Assembly (NCBI RefSeq): GCF_029351045.1
Contig: NZ_JARKIN010000001.1
Location: 3,584,501 to 3,648,500 of the forward strand
Direction: 5' to 3'
DNA: 64,000 nucleotides
DNA from: Streptomyces sp. WMMB303
GTDB taxonomy: Bacteria > Actinomycetota > Actinomycetes > Streptomycetales > Streptomycetaceae
A model generated the notes under the pieces. That model saw only the letters and a list, made by a program, of their open reading frames with translations, searched no databases and was not told the origin of the DNA. How positions within the stretch are numbered: position 1 is the stretch's first letter; every line of letters begins with the position of its first letter. Shown in pieces: positions 1 through 7,952 of this stretch. Position numbers and translations under genes: made by a program.

Positions 1-468
1 GCGCTTGGCCACCAGCAGCACCACCGGGATCAGCAGTACCAGGCCGACCTCGAAGAACATCGGCAGCCCGACGATGCCCGCGATCAGCGCCATCGCCCAC
101 GGGATGCTGCGCCTGCTCGCCCTGGCCAGGATCGTGTCCACGATCTGGTCGGCCCCACCGGAGTCGGCGAGCAGTTTGCCGAGGATGGCGCCCAGCGCGA
201 TGAGCACGCCGACGCCGGAGACGGTGTCCCCGAGGCCGGTGCTGAAGCTGGCGATCACCTTGTCGAGCGGCGCGGCGGCCGCGGCACCCAGTGCGAGGGT
301 GCCGACGCTCAGCGCCAGGAAGGCGTGCAGCTTGAACCGGGTGATGAGTACGACGATGACGGCGATGCCGACGAGGGCGGCGATCCCCAACTGGACGTTG
401 CCGGCGGAGGTGATGGGGTCCGGTTGCTGCGACCCCGCGGCCAGCATCTCGGCACTGAGATGGCGCAC
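1..468 (-). CDS. gntP: Gluconate:H+ symporter, GntP family (partial, N-terminal part)
   Basis: Membrane permease expected to bring gluconate into the cell for the kinase encoded just upstream. The visible 156 residues begin at a GTG at 468 preceded by GGAAG, and the gene runs off the left edge. The translation has alternating hydrophobic segments such as LGIAALVGIAVIVVLITRF, then FLALSVGTLALGAA, then VSGVGVLIALGAILGKLLADSGGAD, a glycine-rich stretch typical of GntP permeases, then a further segment ending LIPVVLLVAKR. Only 43 bp separate it from gntK on the same strand, so the two are probably co-transcribed. The family call is firm; substrate is inferred from the neighbouring kinase and regulator. 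Confidence 0.85.
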   Translation of the reverse strand, partial: MRHLSAEMLAAGSQQPDPITSAGNVQLGIAALVGIAVIVVLITRFKLHAFLALSVGTLALGAAAAAPLDKVIASFSTGLGDTVSGVGVLIALGAILGKLLADSGGADQIVDTILARASRRSIPWAMALIAGIVGLPMFFEVGLVLLIPVVLLVAKR

Positions 469-511
469 GGCTCTTCCTTCTTCGTGGGTGGTGAGGTGGG
501 GCGGGTAGGGA

Positions 512-1231
512 TCAGGGGTTGTTGACCAACTGGTCGGTATGGACAGGGGAGAGGCGGCTCAGTGCCGCCAGGGCGTGCCGGGTGACCGCGCGGGGTCCCG
601 GCGCGACATCGACGGCGGTGCCCGGCTCGTCCGGCGCCAGCGGTTCGAGGGTGGCGAACTGCGAGTCCAGGAGTGTGACGGGCATGAAGTGGTCCGACCG
701 CCCGGCCATCCGCTCGGCGATCAGCGCGCGGTCGCCGGTCAGATGCAGGAAGACGACACCGGGTGCCGAGGCCCGCAGCCGGTCGCGGTAGCCGCGCTTG
801 AGCGCCGAGCAGCTCACGACCCCGCCGAGCGCCTGGTGGCGGTGGGCCCAGGCGCCGATGGCGTCGAGCCAGGGTGCCCGGTCGGCGTCGTCGAGCGGGG
901 TTCCGGCGGACATCTTGGCGACGTTGGCGGGCGGGTGGAAGGCGTCGGCCTCGGCGTAGGGCACGTCGAGGGCTTCGGCGAGCAGGCGTCCCACGGTGGT
1001 CTTGCCGGTACCCGCCACTCCCATGACGACGACCACGGCGCCGGTGGCGGGGTGCACCGCCGATTCGGCCGTCCGGTCGGCCGCCCCCTCGAGTGGCTCC
1101 ACCGCCGGTCCGGGTGCCGCGTCGGCCACCGGGTCGCGCCCCGTGTCCTGCTCGGGCCTTGTGCTCCGCACCGCTCTCACCGTCCTCGTCGACCTTGCTC
1201 GGCGCGCAGGACACTCAACCCCATAGGTCAC
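512..1231 (-). CDS. gntK: Gluconokinase
   Basis: Phosphorylates gluconate to 6-phosphogluconate with ATP in the cytoplasm, feeding the pentose phosphate pathway. A Walker A loop GVAGTGKTT lies at residues 71-79 of the longest reading, followed by the family-typical EADAFHPPANVAKMSAGTPL and SCSALKRGYRDRLR segments and the conserved DHFMP motif near the C-terminus. Family members are usually 165-180 residues, while this reading has 239 with a low-complexity N-terminus. An internal GTG at 1057 would give about 181 residues and may be the true start; neither start has a strong ribosome site. The gene lies directly upstream of gntP and divergent from the GntR-type regulator. Confidence 0.85.
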   Translation of the reverse strand: MTYGVECPARRARSTRTVRAVRSTRPEQDTGRDPVADAAPGPAVEPLEGAADRTAESAVHPATGAVVVVMGVAGTGKTTVGRLLAEALDVPYAEADAFHPPANVAKMSAGTPLDDADRAPWLDAIGAWAHRHQALGGVVSCSALKRGYRDRLRASAPGVVFLHLTGDRALIAERMAGRSDHFMPVTLLDSQFATLEPLAPDEPGTAVDVAPGPRAVTRHALAALSRLSPVHTDQLVNNP

Positions 1232-1353
1232 ATGTATTCAATAGCTGGAAGCGATGTAGTCATACTTATTCGCGGTGACGAGAAGCACGTAGGCTGAGCG
1301 TCCCGGGCGCTCGTCGAGTGCGCGGGGAGGGGTGGAGACAAGTCGGGAGAGGC
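1232..1353. promoter_or_regulatory. Divergent gntK / gntR control region
   Basis: This AT-richer stretch separates the gluconate genes (minus) from the GntR-family regulator (plus). It holds a direct repeat ATGTA(T/G)TCA at 1232-1240 and 1254-1262, spaced 22 bp, about two helical turns. A regulator with a FCD domain encoded next door makes this the obvious operator candidate. That link is inference; the repeat is seen directly. Confidence 0.4.
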
Positions 1354-2190
1354 ATGACCAGCCAGGACGACGGCGCCGACCGGGAGTACGGTCCGGCGGA
1401 CCCGCAGCGCGCGGCGGCCAAGGACGCCGGGGACGCCGCGGCGGACCCGGCCGGCGCCGCGTCCGCGGACGGTGCGAAGCGCGGCCGGGGGGTGCGCCGC
1501 GAGCGCGGACTGCACGGGCGGATGCTCGCCTCGCTCGGCCCCGCGATCACGGCCGGTGAGTACCCGCCCGGCACGGTGCTGCTCACCGAGGAGCTGGCCG
1601 CCCGCTACGAGGTCTCCCGCACGGTGGCGCGGGAGGCGGTGCGGGTGCTGGAGTCCATGCACCTGGTCGAGTCGCGCCGCAGGGTCGGAGTCACCGTGCT
1701 GCCGACCGAGCAGTGGAACGTCTACGACCCGCAGGTGATCACCTGGCGGCTGGCCGGTGCCGACCAGGGGCGCCAGTTGCGCTCCCTCACGGTGCTGCGG
1801 TCCGCCGTCGAGCCGGTCGCGGCCCGGCTCGCCGCCGAGCAGGCCACTCCCGAGGAGTGCGCCGCGCTGACCGAGCACGCGCTGGGCATGGTCGCCACCT
1901 CGCGGGGGCGGCAGCTCGACAACTACCTGGTGCACGACATCGCCTTCCACCGCGCCGTGCTGCGGGCCTCCCGCAACGAGATGTTCGCGCGGCTCGGCGA
2001 CGTCGTCGCGGCCGTCCTCACCGGCCGCACCCAGCACGAGGTGATGTTCAGCGACCCACGCCAGGAGGCCGTGACCCTGCACGTCAAGGTCGCGGAGGCC
2101 GTCCGGGAGGGGGACGGTGCCCGTGCGGAGCGCGTGATGCGCACCATCACCGAGGACGCGATGGCCGAGCTGGACGTGCTGGCACCCTGA
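1354..2190 (+). CDS. GntR-family transcriptional regulator, FadR/FCD subfamily
   Basis: DNA-binding repressor, probably of the divergent gluconate genes. The ATG at 1354 follows GGGAGAGG with good spacing, giving 278 residues. An Ala/Asp/Gly-rich leader of about 45 residues precedes a winged helix (LLTEELAARYEVSRTVAREA, then VLESMHLVESRRRVGVTVLP). The C-terminal FCD ligand-binding domain follows, with the helix LTVLRSAVEPVAARLA and the metal/ligand-type positions D-x3-H in VHDIAFHRAVL and H in TLHVKVAEAV. FCD regulators commonly bind sugar acids or other carboxylates, consistent with gluconate or 6-phosphogluconate as effector. Confidence 0.85.
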   Translation: MTSQDDGADREYGPADPQRAAAKDAGDAAADPAGAASADGAKRGRGVRRERGLHGRMLASLGPAITAGEYPPGTVLLTEELAARYEVSRTVAREAVRVLESMHLVESRRRVGVTVLPTEQWNVYDPQVITWRLAGADQGRQLRSLTVLRSAVEPVAARLAAEQATPEECAALTEHALGMVATSRGRQLDNYLVHDIAFHRAVLRASRNEMFARLGDVVAAVLTGRTQHEVMFSDPRQEAVTLHVKVAEAVREGDGARAERVMRTITEDAMAELDVLAP

Positions 2191-2449
2191 CCGTCCGCCG
2201 GGGCGCCGGACCTGGCCCCGGCTCCCGGCCCACGCTTCCTGTCCGGTCCCGGCCGTCCCGCCGGGCCGCGGGGTGCGGGCGTCCTGTCGCCTTCGGGCAT
2301 CGTCGGGCGCGCTTGCGGCGTCCGTCTCGGTGACGGCGGTCGGCGCGTTCCCCGGGGTGGTCCGGCCGCCGCCCACTGGTTAAGCTCACACAGAAGTTCT
2401 CTTGCGGATATCTTCATAGAAGCAGAGAAATCGGGAGGGGTTGGCTGCG

Positions 2450-2953
2450 ATGACCGACGACGACGCGTCCACCGACGCACATCTGGTCTTCCGCCAGTAC
2501 CTGGACGCGGTCGGGCTGCACGGCATGGCCGGTGCCGAAGCGGTGGGACTACAGGCCACCGAGTGGTACGCGCTCAGCGTGATCTCCGTGGAGGGCCCGC
2601 TCACGCCCGGCGAACTGGCCGTCCGCACCGGGCTGACCACGGGCGCCACCACCCGGCTGATCGACCGCCTGGAAGGCGCCGGATACGTCCGCCGCGCCGC
2701 GGACCCGGCCGACCGCCGCCGGCTGCGTGTCGCGCCCGCCGCCGACTCCTTCCCCGCGCTGGAGGAGACCGCCGCGCCCGCCCGCCGCCGCATCACCGAG
2801 CTGCTGGAGCGCTACACACCCGAGCAGCGGGCCCTCCTCTTCGACTACTTCAGCCGCGCGGCGCCCGCCTACCGCGCAGCCGCCGAGGAGGTCCGCGCCG
2901 CCGCCACCCCGCCGCACCGCCGCCCAGGCCGCAAGCCGTCGTCGGCGCGCTGA
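2450..2953 (+). CDS. MarR-family transcriptional regulator
   Basis: Winged-helix repressor of 167 residues. The ATG at 2450 follows GGGAGGGG at 2433-2440. The DNA-binding core reads GPLTPGELAVRTGLTTGATT as recognition region, followed by RLIDRLEGAGYVRR and the wing DPADRRRLRV, which is the classic MarR signature. The C-terminal dimerisation helix continues to a basic tail. No divergent partner shares the upstream region, and the next gene downstream is a channel 80 bp away on the same strand, so its target is unknown; autoregulation with the channel gene is possible. Confidence 0.85.
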   Translation: MTDDDASTDAHLVFRQYLDAVGLHGMAGAEAVGLQATEWYALSVISVEGPLTPGELAVRTGLTTGATTRLIDRLEGAGYVRRAADPADRRRLRVAPAADSFPALEETAAPARRRITELLERYTPEQRALLFDYFSRAAPAYRAAAEEVRAAATPPHRRPGRKPSSAR

Positions 2954-3033
2954 CCCGGCGCCCCGGGACCACCGGCCCTCCGACCGGCCCCCTCCACAGC
3001 GCGCCCGGCGGCGCCGGAGCCGACGATGGCCCC

Positions 3034-3639
3034 ATGGCCCAGCGCTCCGACGAGCCGTCCGACGCTCCTTCCGGCTCCCCCTCCGGCCCCCCGTCCGGCG
3101 GCGGCCGGGGCCGCCGGCCACTGTGGTCCGGCCACGGGTGGCCGCTGCTGGGCCCGGTGACCGCCGCCCTGTTCGTGGCCTACTTCCTGGTGCCGGAGCA
3201 CACCCTGGGCCCGGAGAGGCCGGTACTGAGCTGGACCGTGTTCGGCATCGGGCTGACGGCCATCGCCGTTCTGCTGGTCAAGCACATGCGCGACGCCCTC
3301 TTCGACCGGCCCGGCACGGTCGTAGCACTGGTCTCGCTGATGTGCCTGTCCGTGCTGCTGTTCTCCTCCGCGTACTTCGTGATGTCCCACCACCCCGGCG
3401 AGTTCACCGGCCTGCGCACCCGGCTGGACGCCCTGTACTTCGCGCTGCTGACGCTCGCCACCCTCAGCTACGGCGACATCACCCCGCACGGCCAGTCCGT
3501 GCGGCTCGTCATCCTGCTCCAGATCGTCTACACGCTGGTCTTCCTCACCGCCGCCGCGACCTCGCTGACCGGAAAGCTGCGCCGCAACGCCGCGAGCCGG
3601 CCGCCCCGCGGCCGGGACCGGAAGCCGGACCCGGACTGA
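3034..3639 (+). CDS. Two-pore-domain-type potassium channel (Ion_trans_2)
   Basis: Small membrane protein of 201 residues. A Pro/Ser/Gly-rich cytoplasmic leader is followed by hydrophobic segments near residues 35-52, 62-80 and 90-112, then a re-entrant pore loop with the filter-like motif TLATLSYGDITP at about 140-151 and a last membrane helix LVILLQIVYTLVFLTAA. The motif is a variant of the potassium filter T-V-G-Y-G-D with S in place of the first G, so selectivity may be altered. The extra N-terminal membrane segments resemble actinobacterial ion channel family proteins. It follows the MarR gene by 80 bp. Confidence 0.78.
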   Translation: MAQRSDEPSDAPSGSPSGPPSGGGRGRRPLWSGHGWPLLGPVTAALFVAYFLVPEHTLGPERPVLSWTVFGIGLTAIAVLLVKHMRDALFDRPGTVVALVSLMCLSVLLFSSAYFVMSHHPGEFTGLRTRLDALYFALLTLATLSYGDITPHGQSVRLVILLQIVYTLVFLTAAATSLTGKLRRNAASRPPRGRDRKPDPD

Positions 3640-3640
3640 G

Positions 3641-3853
3641 TCAGCCGCCCGCGTCCAGCGCGTCCAGCACCGCGAGATCGTCCCGGAGCCACTGCGGGGC
3701 CTCCGGAGCCGCCGCGTACTCCCGCGCGTGCGGCAGACAGGCCTCGACGGCCCGGCCCGGCCCCGAGTTCGCGTGCACCAGCGCCACCACCACGGTCTCC
3801 GCGCGCCGCTCCCCGCACGGCAGGCAGTACCCGGCACCGGCCACGCCGCTCAC
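3641..3853 (-). CDS. Small conserved-type protein with CxxC motif
   Basis: A 70-residue protein whose GTG start at 3853 overlaps the TGA of the preceding ORF in a GTGA arrangement, implying translational coupling. Near the N-terminus it has GYCLPCGE, a single CxxC pair suited to metal or redox chemistry, then TVVVALVHANSGPG and an amphipathic helix EAPQWLRDDLAVLDAL. I recognise this as the sort of short protein seen downstream of XRE regulators in Streptomyces but cannot name a function. Confidence 0.58.
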   Translation of the reverse strand: MSGVAGAGYCLPCGERRAETVVVALVHANSGPGRAVEACLPHAREYAAAPEAPQWLRDDLAVLDALDAGG

Positions 3854-4179
3854 CGGGCGGCCGCCCCGCCCGCGAGGGCAGCCCGCAGCCGCAGCGGATC
3901 CGTCAGCCCGCGCCCGTCCGCGCCGCCGTACGGCATGGCCCAGTACGGGCCGGGCGGCTCCGTCCGGGCCCGCGCCGGGACGGGCAGCCGGCAGGCGACC
4001 GACAGCCGCACCACCTCGCCCTCCCGGGCCGGGAGTCCGCCGCCCCCGGGCGGCACCAGCCAGTACAGCCACGATCGGTGCGGGTCCCCGATCACGGCCC
4101 CGCACGCCTCCCCCAGCGTGCGGACGACCCCCCACCCCCGCGCATACGGAACCCGCACCGCGTCCCGCCACACCCCCAC
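3850..4179 (-). CDS. Hypothetical protein overlapping the XRE gene
   Basis: A 109-residue reading from GTG 4179, with codon use and amino-acid composition typical of a real gene: VRVPYARGWGVVRTLGEACG, SWLYWLVPPGGGGLP, and a C-terminal block PPGPYWAMPYGGADGRGL. The open frame in fact extends upstream through SWSPPVHAPFALLP inside the end of the XRE gene, so the true start is uncertain. It overlaps the XRE gene by 88 bp in another frame. Either it is a coupled separate protein, or it is the C-terminal domain of the XRE protein separated by a frameshift. Function unknown. Confidence 0.5.
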   Translation of the reverse strand: MGVWRDAVRVPYARGWGVVRTLGEACGAVIGDPHRSWLYWLVPPGGGGLPAREGEVVRLSVACRLPVPARARTEPPGPYWAMPYGGADGRGLTDPLRLRAALAGGAAAR

Positions 4180-4493
4180 GGGCAGCAGCGCGAACGGCGC
4201 GTGGACCGGCGGGGACCAGGAGGTGTCGGGCTCTGCGGTGGCGTGGCGCTCCCGTCCGGCCGGGCCTCGAACGTGACCGGCGTTCCGACCAGCACCGACA
4301 CGTCGACATCCAGGGCCCGCGCCAGCTTGTTGAGCGTGGCCATACGCGCCGTTCGGCGCCTGTTCTGCTCCAGCTTGCGGACGATGTCGACGCAGACCTC
4401 GGCCGACTCCGCCAGCCGCTCCTGGGTCAGGCCGCGGCGGGTTCGCAGCCGCCCGAGCCGGTCACCGATGCTGGTATCGAACCCCTCGTGCAT
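4092..4493 (-). CDS. XRE-family helix-turn-helix regulator
   Basis: A 133-residue reading from ATG 4493. The first 65 residues form a classic Cro/CI-type helix-turn-helix: IGDRLGRLRTRRGLTQERLA, ESAEVCVDIVRKLEQNRRR, then ATLNKLARALDVDVSVLVG. After about residue 72 the sequence degenerates into Pro/Arg-rich translation while another frame becomes protein-like, so the functional protein may continue out of frame. The next two ORFs are tightly linked on the same strand. Regulatory target unknown. Confidence 0.7.
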   Translation of the reverse strand: MHEGFDTSIGDRLGRLRTRRGLTQERLAESAEVCVDIVRKLEQNRRRTARMATLNKLARALDVDVSVLVGTPVTFEARPDGSATPPQSPTPPGPRRSTRRSRCCPWGCGGTRCGFRMRGGGGSSARWGRRAGP

Positions 4494-4704
4494 CGCGCAC
4501 CCCCACACGTGGACAACTCCACGCCACCCGCGAGGAGGGCGCCGCACCGCCCTGTTCGGTCCCCGGAACCGTCCCGCGGGGCGCGGACTCGCTCACCGCC
4601 GGGGTGTCGGCCCCGCGTGCGAGGATGCGAAGCGGCCTAGCGAGCGATCGCGCACGGGTGGATGGCCGTCCGAAGCCACCGAGTCAGGGACTGGGGCACT
4701 GACG

Positions 4705-5154
4705 ATGCGTACCGTGACCATCACCGGAAGCCGTACGGCGGGACACCACGACACCGCCCACTATGCGCAGCTCTTCACGGCGTACCTGGCGCCGTTCGCG
4801 GCCGAAGCGCACTTCTACCTCGGCGGCGGCCGCGGCATCGACAGCCTGGCGCTCAAATGGCTGGCGGAGGAGACGGAGGCCTGGCTCACCGTCGCGGTGC
4901 CCGGCACCCTGGACCAGCAGCCCCCGGAGGCCAGGAACGCTGTCAACCGCACCTGGGACCGCATCGCGGAGATCGTCGAGCTGGCCGCCGATCCGCTGGA
5001 CGACGCCGCCCACCTGGCCAGGAACCGGTGGATGGTCGACCGCTCGGCCATGGTGATCGGCTTCCCGGTCGGCACCAGCACCCAGTCGGGCACCTGGCAG
5101 ACCCTCGACTACGCGTCCCAGCAGGGGAAGGCCCGGCTGGTCGTCCCGACGTGA
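4705..5154 (+). CDS. SLOG/DprA-like Rossmann-fold protein
   Basis: A 149-residue cytoplasmic protein from ATG 4705. It opens with the strand TVTITGSRTAG and contains FYLGGGRGIDSLALKWLAEE, resembling the nucleotide-binding glycine-rich loop of SLOG-superfamily and DprA-like proteins, followed by WLTVAVPGTLDQQP and RNRWMVDRSAMVIGFPVG, a layout found in that fold. Such domains bind nucleotides or nucleotide-derived ligands. The gene stands alone. The fold assignment is by motif only and the ligand is unknown. Confidence 0.58.
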   Translation: MRTVTITGSRTAGHHDTAHYAQLFTAYLAPFAAEAHFYLGGGRGIDSLALKWLAEETEAWLTVAVPGTLDQQPPEARNAVNRTWDRIAEIVELAADPLDDAAHLARNRWMVDRSAMVIGFPVGTSTQSGTWQTLDYASQQGKARLVVPT

Positions 5155-5261
5155 CCTGACTCGTGCGCGTTTCGAACCCGTGCGTGTTCTGGCCCGTGCC
5201 CGTCAAGTTGGGCGGTTGCGGTCGGGAAACGGGGGCACTCGGGCCGCGGAGGTGAACGATT

Positions 5262-5429
5262 GTGGGTCCTTTGCTCCTCGTCCTGCTGCTCGCGCTGATC
5301 CTGTTCGGCGCGGGGTTCGCGCTGAAGGCGCTGTGGTGGATCGCGGTGATCGTGCTGGTCGTCTGGCTGCTCGGTTTCCTCGTCCGGCCGTCGGTCGGCG
5401 GTCGGCGCGGTCGCTGGTACCGCTGGTAG
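5262..5429 (+). CDS. Small hydrophobic membrane protein
   Basis: A 55-residue protein starting at GTG 5262 after a clean GGAGG (about 5248-5252). It consists of two adjacent hydrophobic segments, GPLLLVLLLALILFGAGFAL and WWIAVIVLVVWLLGFLV, and a short arginine/tryptophan tail RGRWYRW. This matches the small hydrophobic membrane protein type (lmo0937-like) that is widespread in Streptomyces. Function is not established. A GC-rich hairpin follows 45 bp after the stop. Confidence 0.75.
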   Translation: MGPLLLVLLLALILFGAGFALKALWWIAVIVLVVWLLGFLVRPSVGGRRGRWYRW

Positions 5430-5473
5430 CCGATCCGGCCGTATCCCTTCGGCGCTGCTGTCGGAGGCGCCGG

Positions 5474-5514
5474 CCCCGCCCGCCCGCTCCGCTTCCGGGG
5501 CGGGGCGGGCGGGG
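5474..5514 (+). terminator. GC-rich hairpin, probable terminator
   Basis: A perfect 12-bp stem pairs CCCCGCCCGCCC (5474-5485) with GGGCGGGCGGGG (5503-5514) around a 17-nt loop, just after the small hydrophobic protein gene. There is no U-tract, as is usual in Streptomyces. Confidence 0.6.
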
Positions 5515-5667
5515 TTCACGTACGCCCGGAAGCGGTTGCGCGCAGGCCGGGAGGCCGGGGTGCGCGGCGGGGAGGGCCGCCGGGGCCTGCCGGGGACGCG
5601 CCCGTCCCGGCGCACGGCGGCCGGCGGAAGTGCATCTGGCGCACCCCCGGATCGTAAGGTCGCAAAC

Positions 5668-6177
5668 ATGGACACAACCGCACTTCTCGCAGACGCCTTC
5701 ACCCGGGTGAACGGCGAGGTCCACGCCGCGCTCGGGGGGATCCGCAAGAAGCACCTCAACGAGCCCCCCGACCCGGGGGGCAACAGCGTCTGCTGGCTGG
5801 TCTGGCACCTCACCCGGGTGCAGGACGATCACCTCGCCGACGCCGCGGACACGGAACAGGTGTGGCACGCACAGGGGTTCGAGGAGCGCTTCGAGCTGCC
5901 CCTTCCGGCCGACGACACCGGATTCGGCCACACGCCCCAGGAGGTGGCCGCCGTCCGGGTGGACTCTCCGAGACCGCTGCTGGACTACCACGACGCGGTG
6001 CACGAGGAGACTCTCACCTATCTGGGCACTCTCGGTTCCCGATCCCTCGACCGCATCGTCGACGACGCATGGGATCCGCCGGTCTCGCTCGGGGTACGTC
6101 TCGTCAGCGTCCTCGGCGACACCCTGCAGCACGTCGGCCAGGCCGCCTTCCTGCGCGGCGTGCTGGAACGCCGCTGA
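5668..6177 (+). CDS. DinB-like / DUF664 protein (mycothiol-dependent enzyme fold)
   Basis: A 169-residue protein from ATG 5668. It has the four-helix DinB_2 pattern with the expected metal-binding histidines: VCWLVWHLTRVQDDHLAD around residues 38-55 and GDTLQHVGQAAFLRGVLER near the C-terminus. In actinobacteria this fold includes mycothiol-dependent thiol transferases and maleylpyruvate-isomerase-like enzymes. It ends 75 bp before the oxidoreductase operon on the same strand and could be co-transcribed, but no functional link is visible. Confidence 0.75.
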   Translation: MDTTALLADAFTRVNGEVHAALGGIRKKHLNEPPDPGGNSVCWLVWHLTRVQDDHLADAADTEQVWHAQGFEERFELPLPADDTGFGHTPQEVAAVRVDSPRPLLDYHDAVHEETLTYLGTLGSRSLDRIVDDAWDPPVSLGVRLVSVLGDTLQHVGQAAFLRGVLERR

Positions 6178-6252
6178 CCGCAGCCACCACCCCGCCCCTC
6201 CAGCCCCCACCAGTCCGCACCAGCCGCAAGAGCCGACGAGAGGCGCGCCCCC

Positions 6253-6906
6253 GTGATCCCCCAGCGCACCGCCACCAGCTCGACCCTCACCCTGCACGTC
6301 AACGACACCGCGCACACCGTCACCGTCGACCACCGGGCGACCGTCCTCGACGTACTGCGCGAACAGCTCGACCTCACCGGCAGCAAGAAGGGCTGCGACC
6401 ATGGCCAGTGCGGCGCCTGCACGGTGCTGTTGGAGGGGCGCCGCGCCAACAGTTGCCTGCTGCTCGCGGTGGCGCACGACGGCGCGCACCTGACCACCGT
6501 CGAGGGGCTCGGCGACGCCGAGGACCCGCATCCGCTGCAACGCGCATTCCAGGAGCGGGACGCCTTCCAGTGCGGCTACTGCACGCCGGGCCAGATCGTC
6601 TCCGGGGTCGGCATGCTGTGCGAGGCCGCCGAGGGGCACCCCTCGCACGCCACCCCGGACGAGGTGCTGCAGCAGACCACCGGGGAGCCGGCCGAACTGA
6701 GCCGCGCGGAGATCCGGGAGCGGATGAGCGGCAACCTCTGCCGGTGCGGCGCCTACCCGCACATCGTGGCGGCCCTGGAGGACACGAGCGGCCACGTCGG
6801 CCGGCGCTCCGGCACCGTGCACCCCGCCTCCGACGGCGGCCCCGCATCCGACCGTGACTCCGCCTCCGACCGCGACTCCGCCTCCGACACGGCATCGGCG
6901 AGGTGA
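6253..6906 (+). CDS. paoA: Molybdenum aldehyde/xanthine oxidoreductase, [2Fe-2S] subunit
   Basis: Electron-transfer subunit of a three-subunit molybdenum hydroxylase, start GTG 6253, 217 residues. The N-terminal plant-type ferredoxin domain has the ligands in GCDHGQCGACTVLLEG plus a later NSC, and the second domain has FQCGYCTPGQIV and NLCRCGAYPHI. No twin-arginine signal is present, unlike Escherichia coli PaoA, so the enzyme is probably cytoplasmic. The last 35 residues are an acidic/serine tail built of imperfect ASDRDS units, outside the conserved fold. Its stop overlaps or abuts the next gene. Confidence 0.88.
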   Translation: MIPQRTATSSTLTLHVNDTAHTVTVDHRATVLDVLREQLDLTGSKKGCDHGQCGACTVLLEGRRANSCLLLAVAHDGAHLTTVEGLGDAEDPHPLQRAFQERDAFQCGYCTPGQIVSGVGMLCEAAEGHPSHATPDEVLQQTTGEPAELSRAEIRERMSGNLCRCGAYPHIVAALEDTSGHVGRRSGTVHPASDGGPASDRDSASDRDSASDTASAR

Positions 6907-6914
6907 CCCGCGCC

Positions 6915-7934
6915 ATGAAACCCTTCACTTTCGAACGCGCAACCAGCCCCGAGCAGGCCGTCTCCGCCTTCGCCGCGCAGCCGCACGCGTACTTCCTGGC
7001 GGGCGGCACCAACCTCGTCGACCTGATGAAGCTCGGCGTGGAGGCCCCCGGGCACCTCATCGACGTCTCGCGGCTGGGCCTGGACACCGTCGAGACCGCA
7101 CCCGGCGGCGGCCTGCGGGTGGGCGCCAACGTCCGCAACAGCGACCTGGCCGCACACCCCGCCGTCCGCGGCGACTACCCGGCGCTCGCCCAGGCGCTGC
7201 TGGCCGGGGCCTCCGGGCAGCTCCGCAACCTGGCCACCACCGGCGGCAACCTCCTGCAACGCACCCGCTGCCCCTACTTCCAGGACCTCTCCGCGCCCTG
7301 CAACAAGCGCGAGCCCGGCTCGGGCTGCTCCGCCCGCGAGGGCGCCACCAGGGACATGGCGGTACTCGGCCACTCCGAGCACTGCGTGGCCACCCACCCC
7401 TCCGACATGGCCGTCGCGCTGGCCGCCTACGACGCGGAGGTCGAACTGCTCGGCCCCGAGGGGACCAGGACCGTGCCGGCCGCCGCGTTCCACCGGCTGC
7501 CGGGCGACACCCCGGAGCGGGACACCGTGCTCCGGCCCGGCGAACTCGTCGCGCACCTCACCCTGCCCGCACCGCCAGCCGGGGCCCGCGCGGGCTACCG
7601 CAAGGCCCGCGACCGCGCCTCCTACGCCTTCGCACTGGCCTCTGCCGCCGCCGTCCTCGCGCTCGACGAGGACGGGACCGTGCGGCACGCCGCACTCGCG
7701 TTCGGTGCACTGGCACACCGCCCGTGGCGGGCCCGCACCGCCGAGGAGGTGCTGGTCGGGACCCGCGCCGACGCCGACACCTTCGCCCGCGCCGTGGACG
7801 CCGAACTGGCCGCGGCCGAACCGCTGGCGGACAACGCCTTCAAGGTGCCGCTGGCCCGCGGCGTGGCCGTACGGCTGCTGACCACCCTTGCCGAGCCCCC
7901 GCAGCCCGCCGCGAACCGCCCCGCAGGGGCCTGA
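6915..7934 (+). CDS. paoB: Molybdenum oxidoreductase FAD-binding subunit with extra Fe-S insertion
   Basis: FAD subunit of 339 residues. ATG 6915 has GAGGTGA eight bases upstream; an in-frame GTG at 6903 overlapping the previous stop is the alternative. FAD-binding signatures are FLAGGTNLVDLMK and TTGGNLLQRTRC. After the latter comes a cysteine cluster: CPYFQDLS, PCNKREPGSGCSAREG and GHSEHCVATHPSD. This matches the PaoB (YagS) insertion that carries an additional [4Fe-4S] cluster, which is the main reason for choosing the PaoABC type over plain xanthine dehydrogenase. It lies between the 2Fe-2S and molybdenum subunits. Confidence 0.88.
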   Translation: MKPFTFERATSPEQAVSAFAAQPHAYFLAGGTNLVDLMKLGVEAPGHLIDVSRLGLDTVETAPGGGLRVGANVRNSDLAAHPAVRGDYPALAQALLAGASGQLRNLATTGGNLLQRTRCPYFQDLSAPCNKREPGSGCSAREGATRDMAVLGHSEHCVATHPSDMAVALAAYDAEVELLGPEGTRTVPAAAFHRLPGDTPERDTVLRPGELVAHLTLPAPPAGARAGYRKARDRASYAFALASAAAVLALDEDGTVRHAALAFGALAHRPWRARTAEEVLVGTRADADTFARAVDAELAAAEPLADNAFKVPLARGVAVRLLTTLAEPPQPAANRPAGA

Positions 7935-7952
7935 GGACCCGAGGACGAGACG

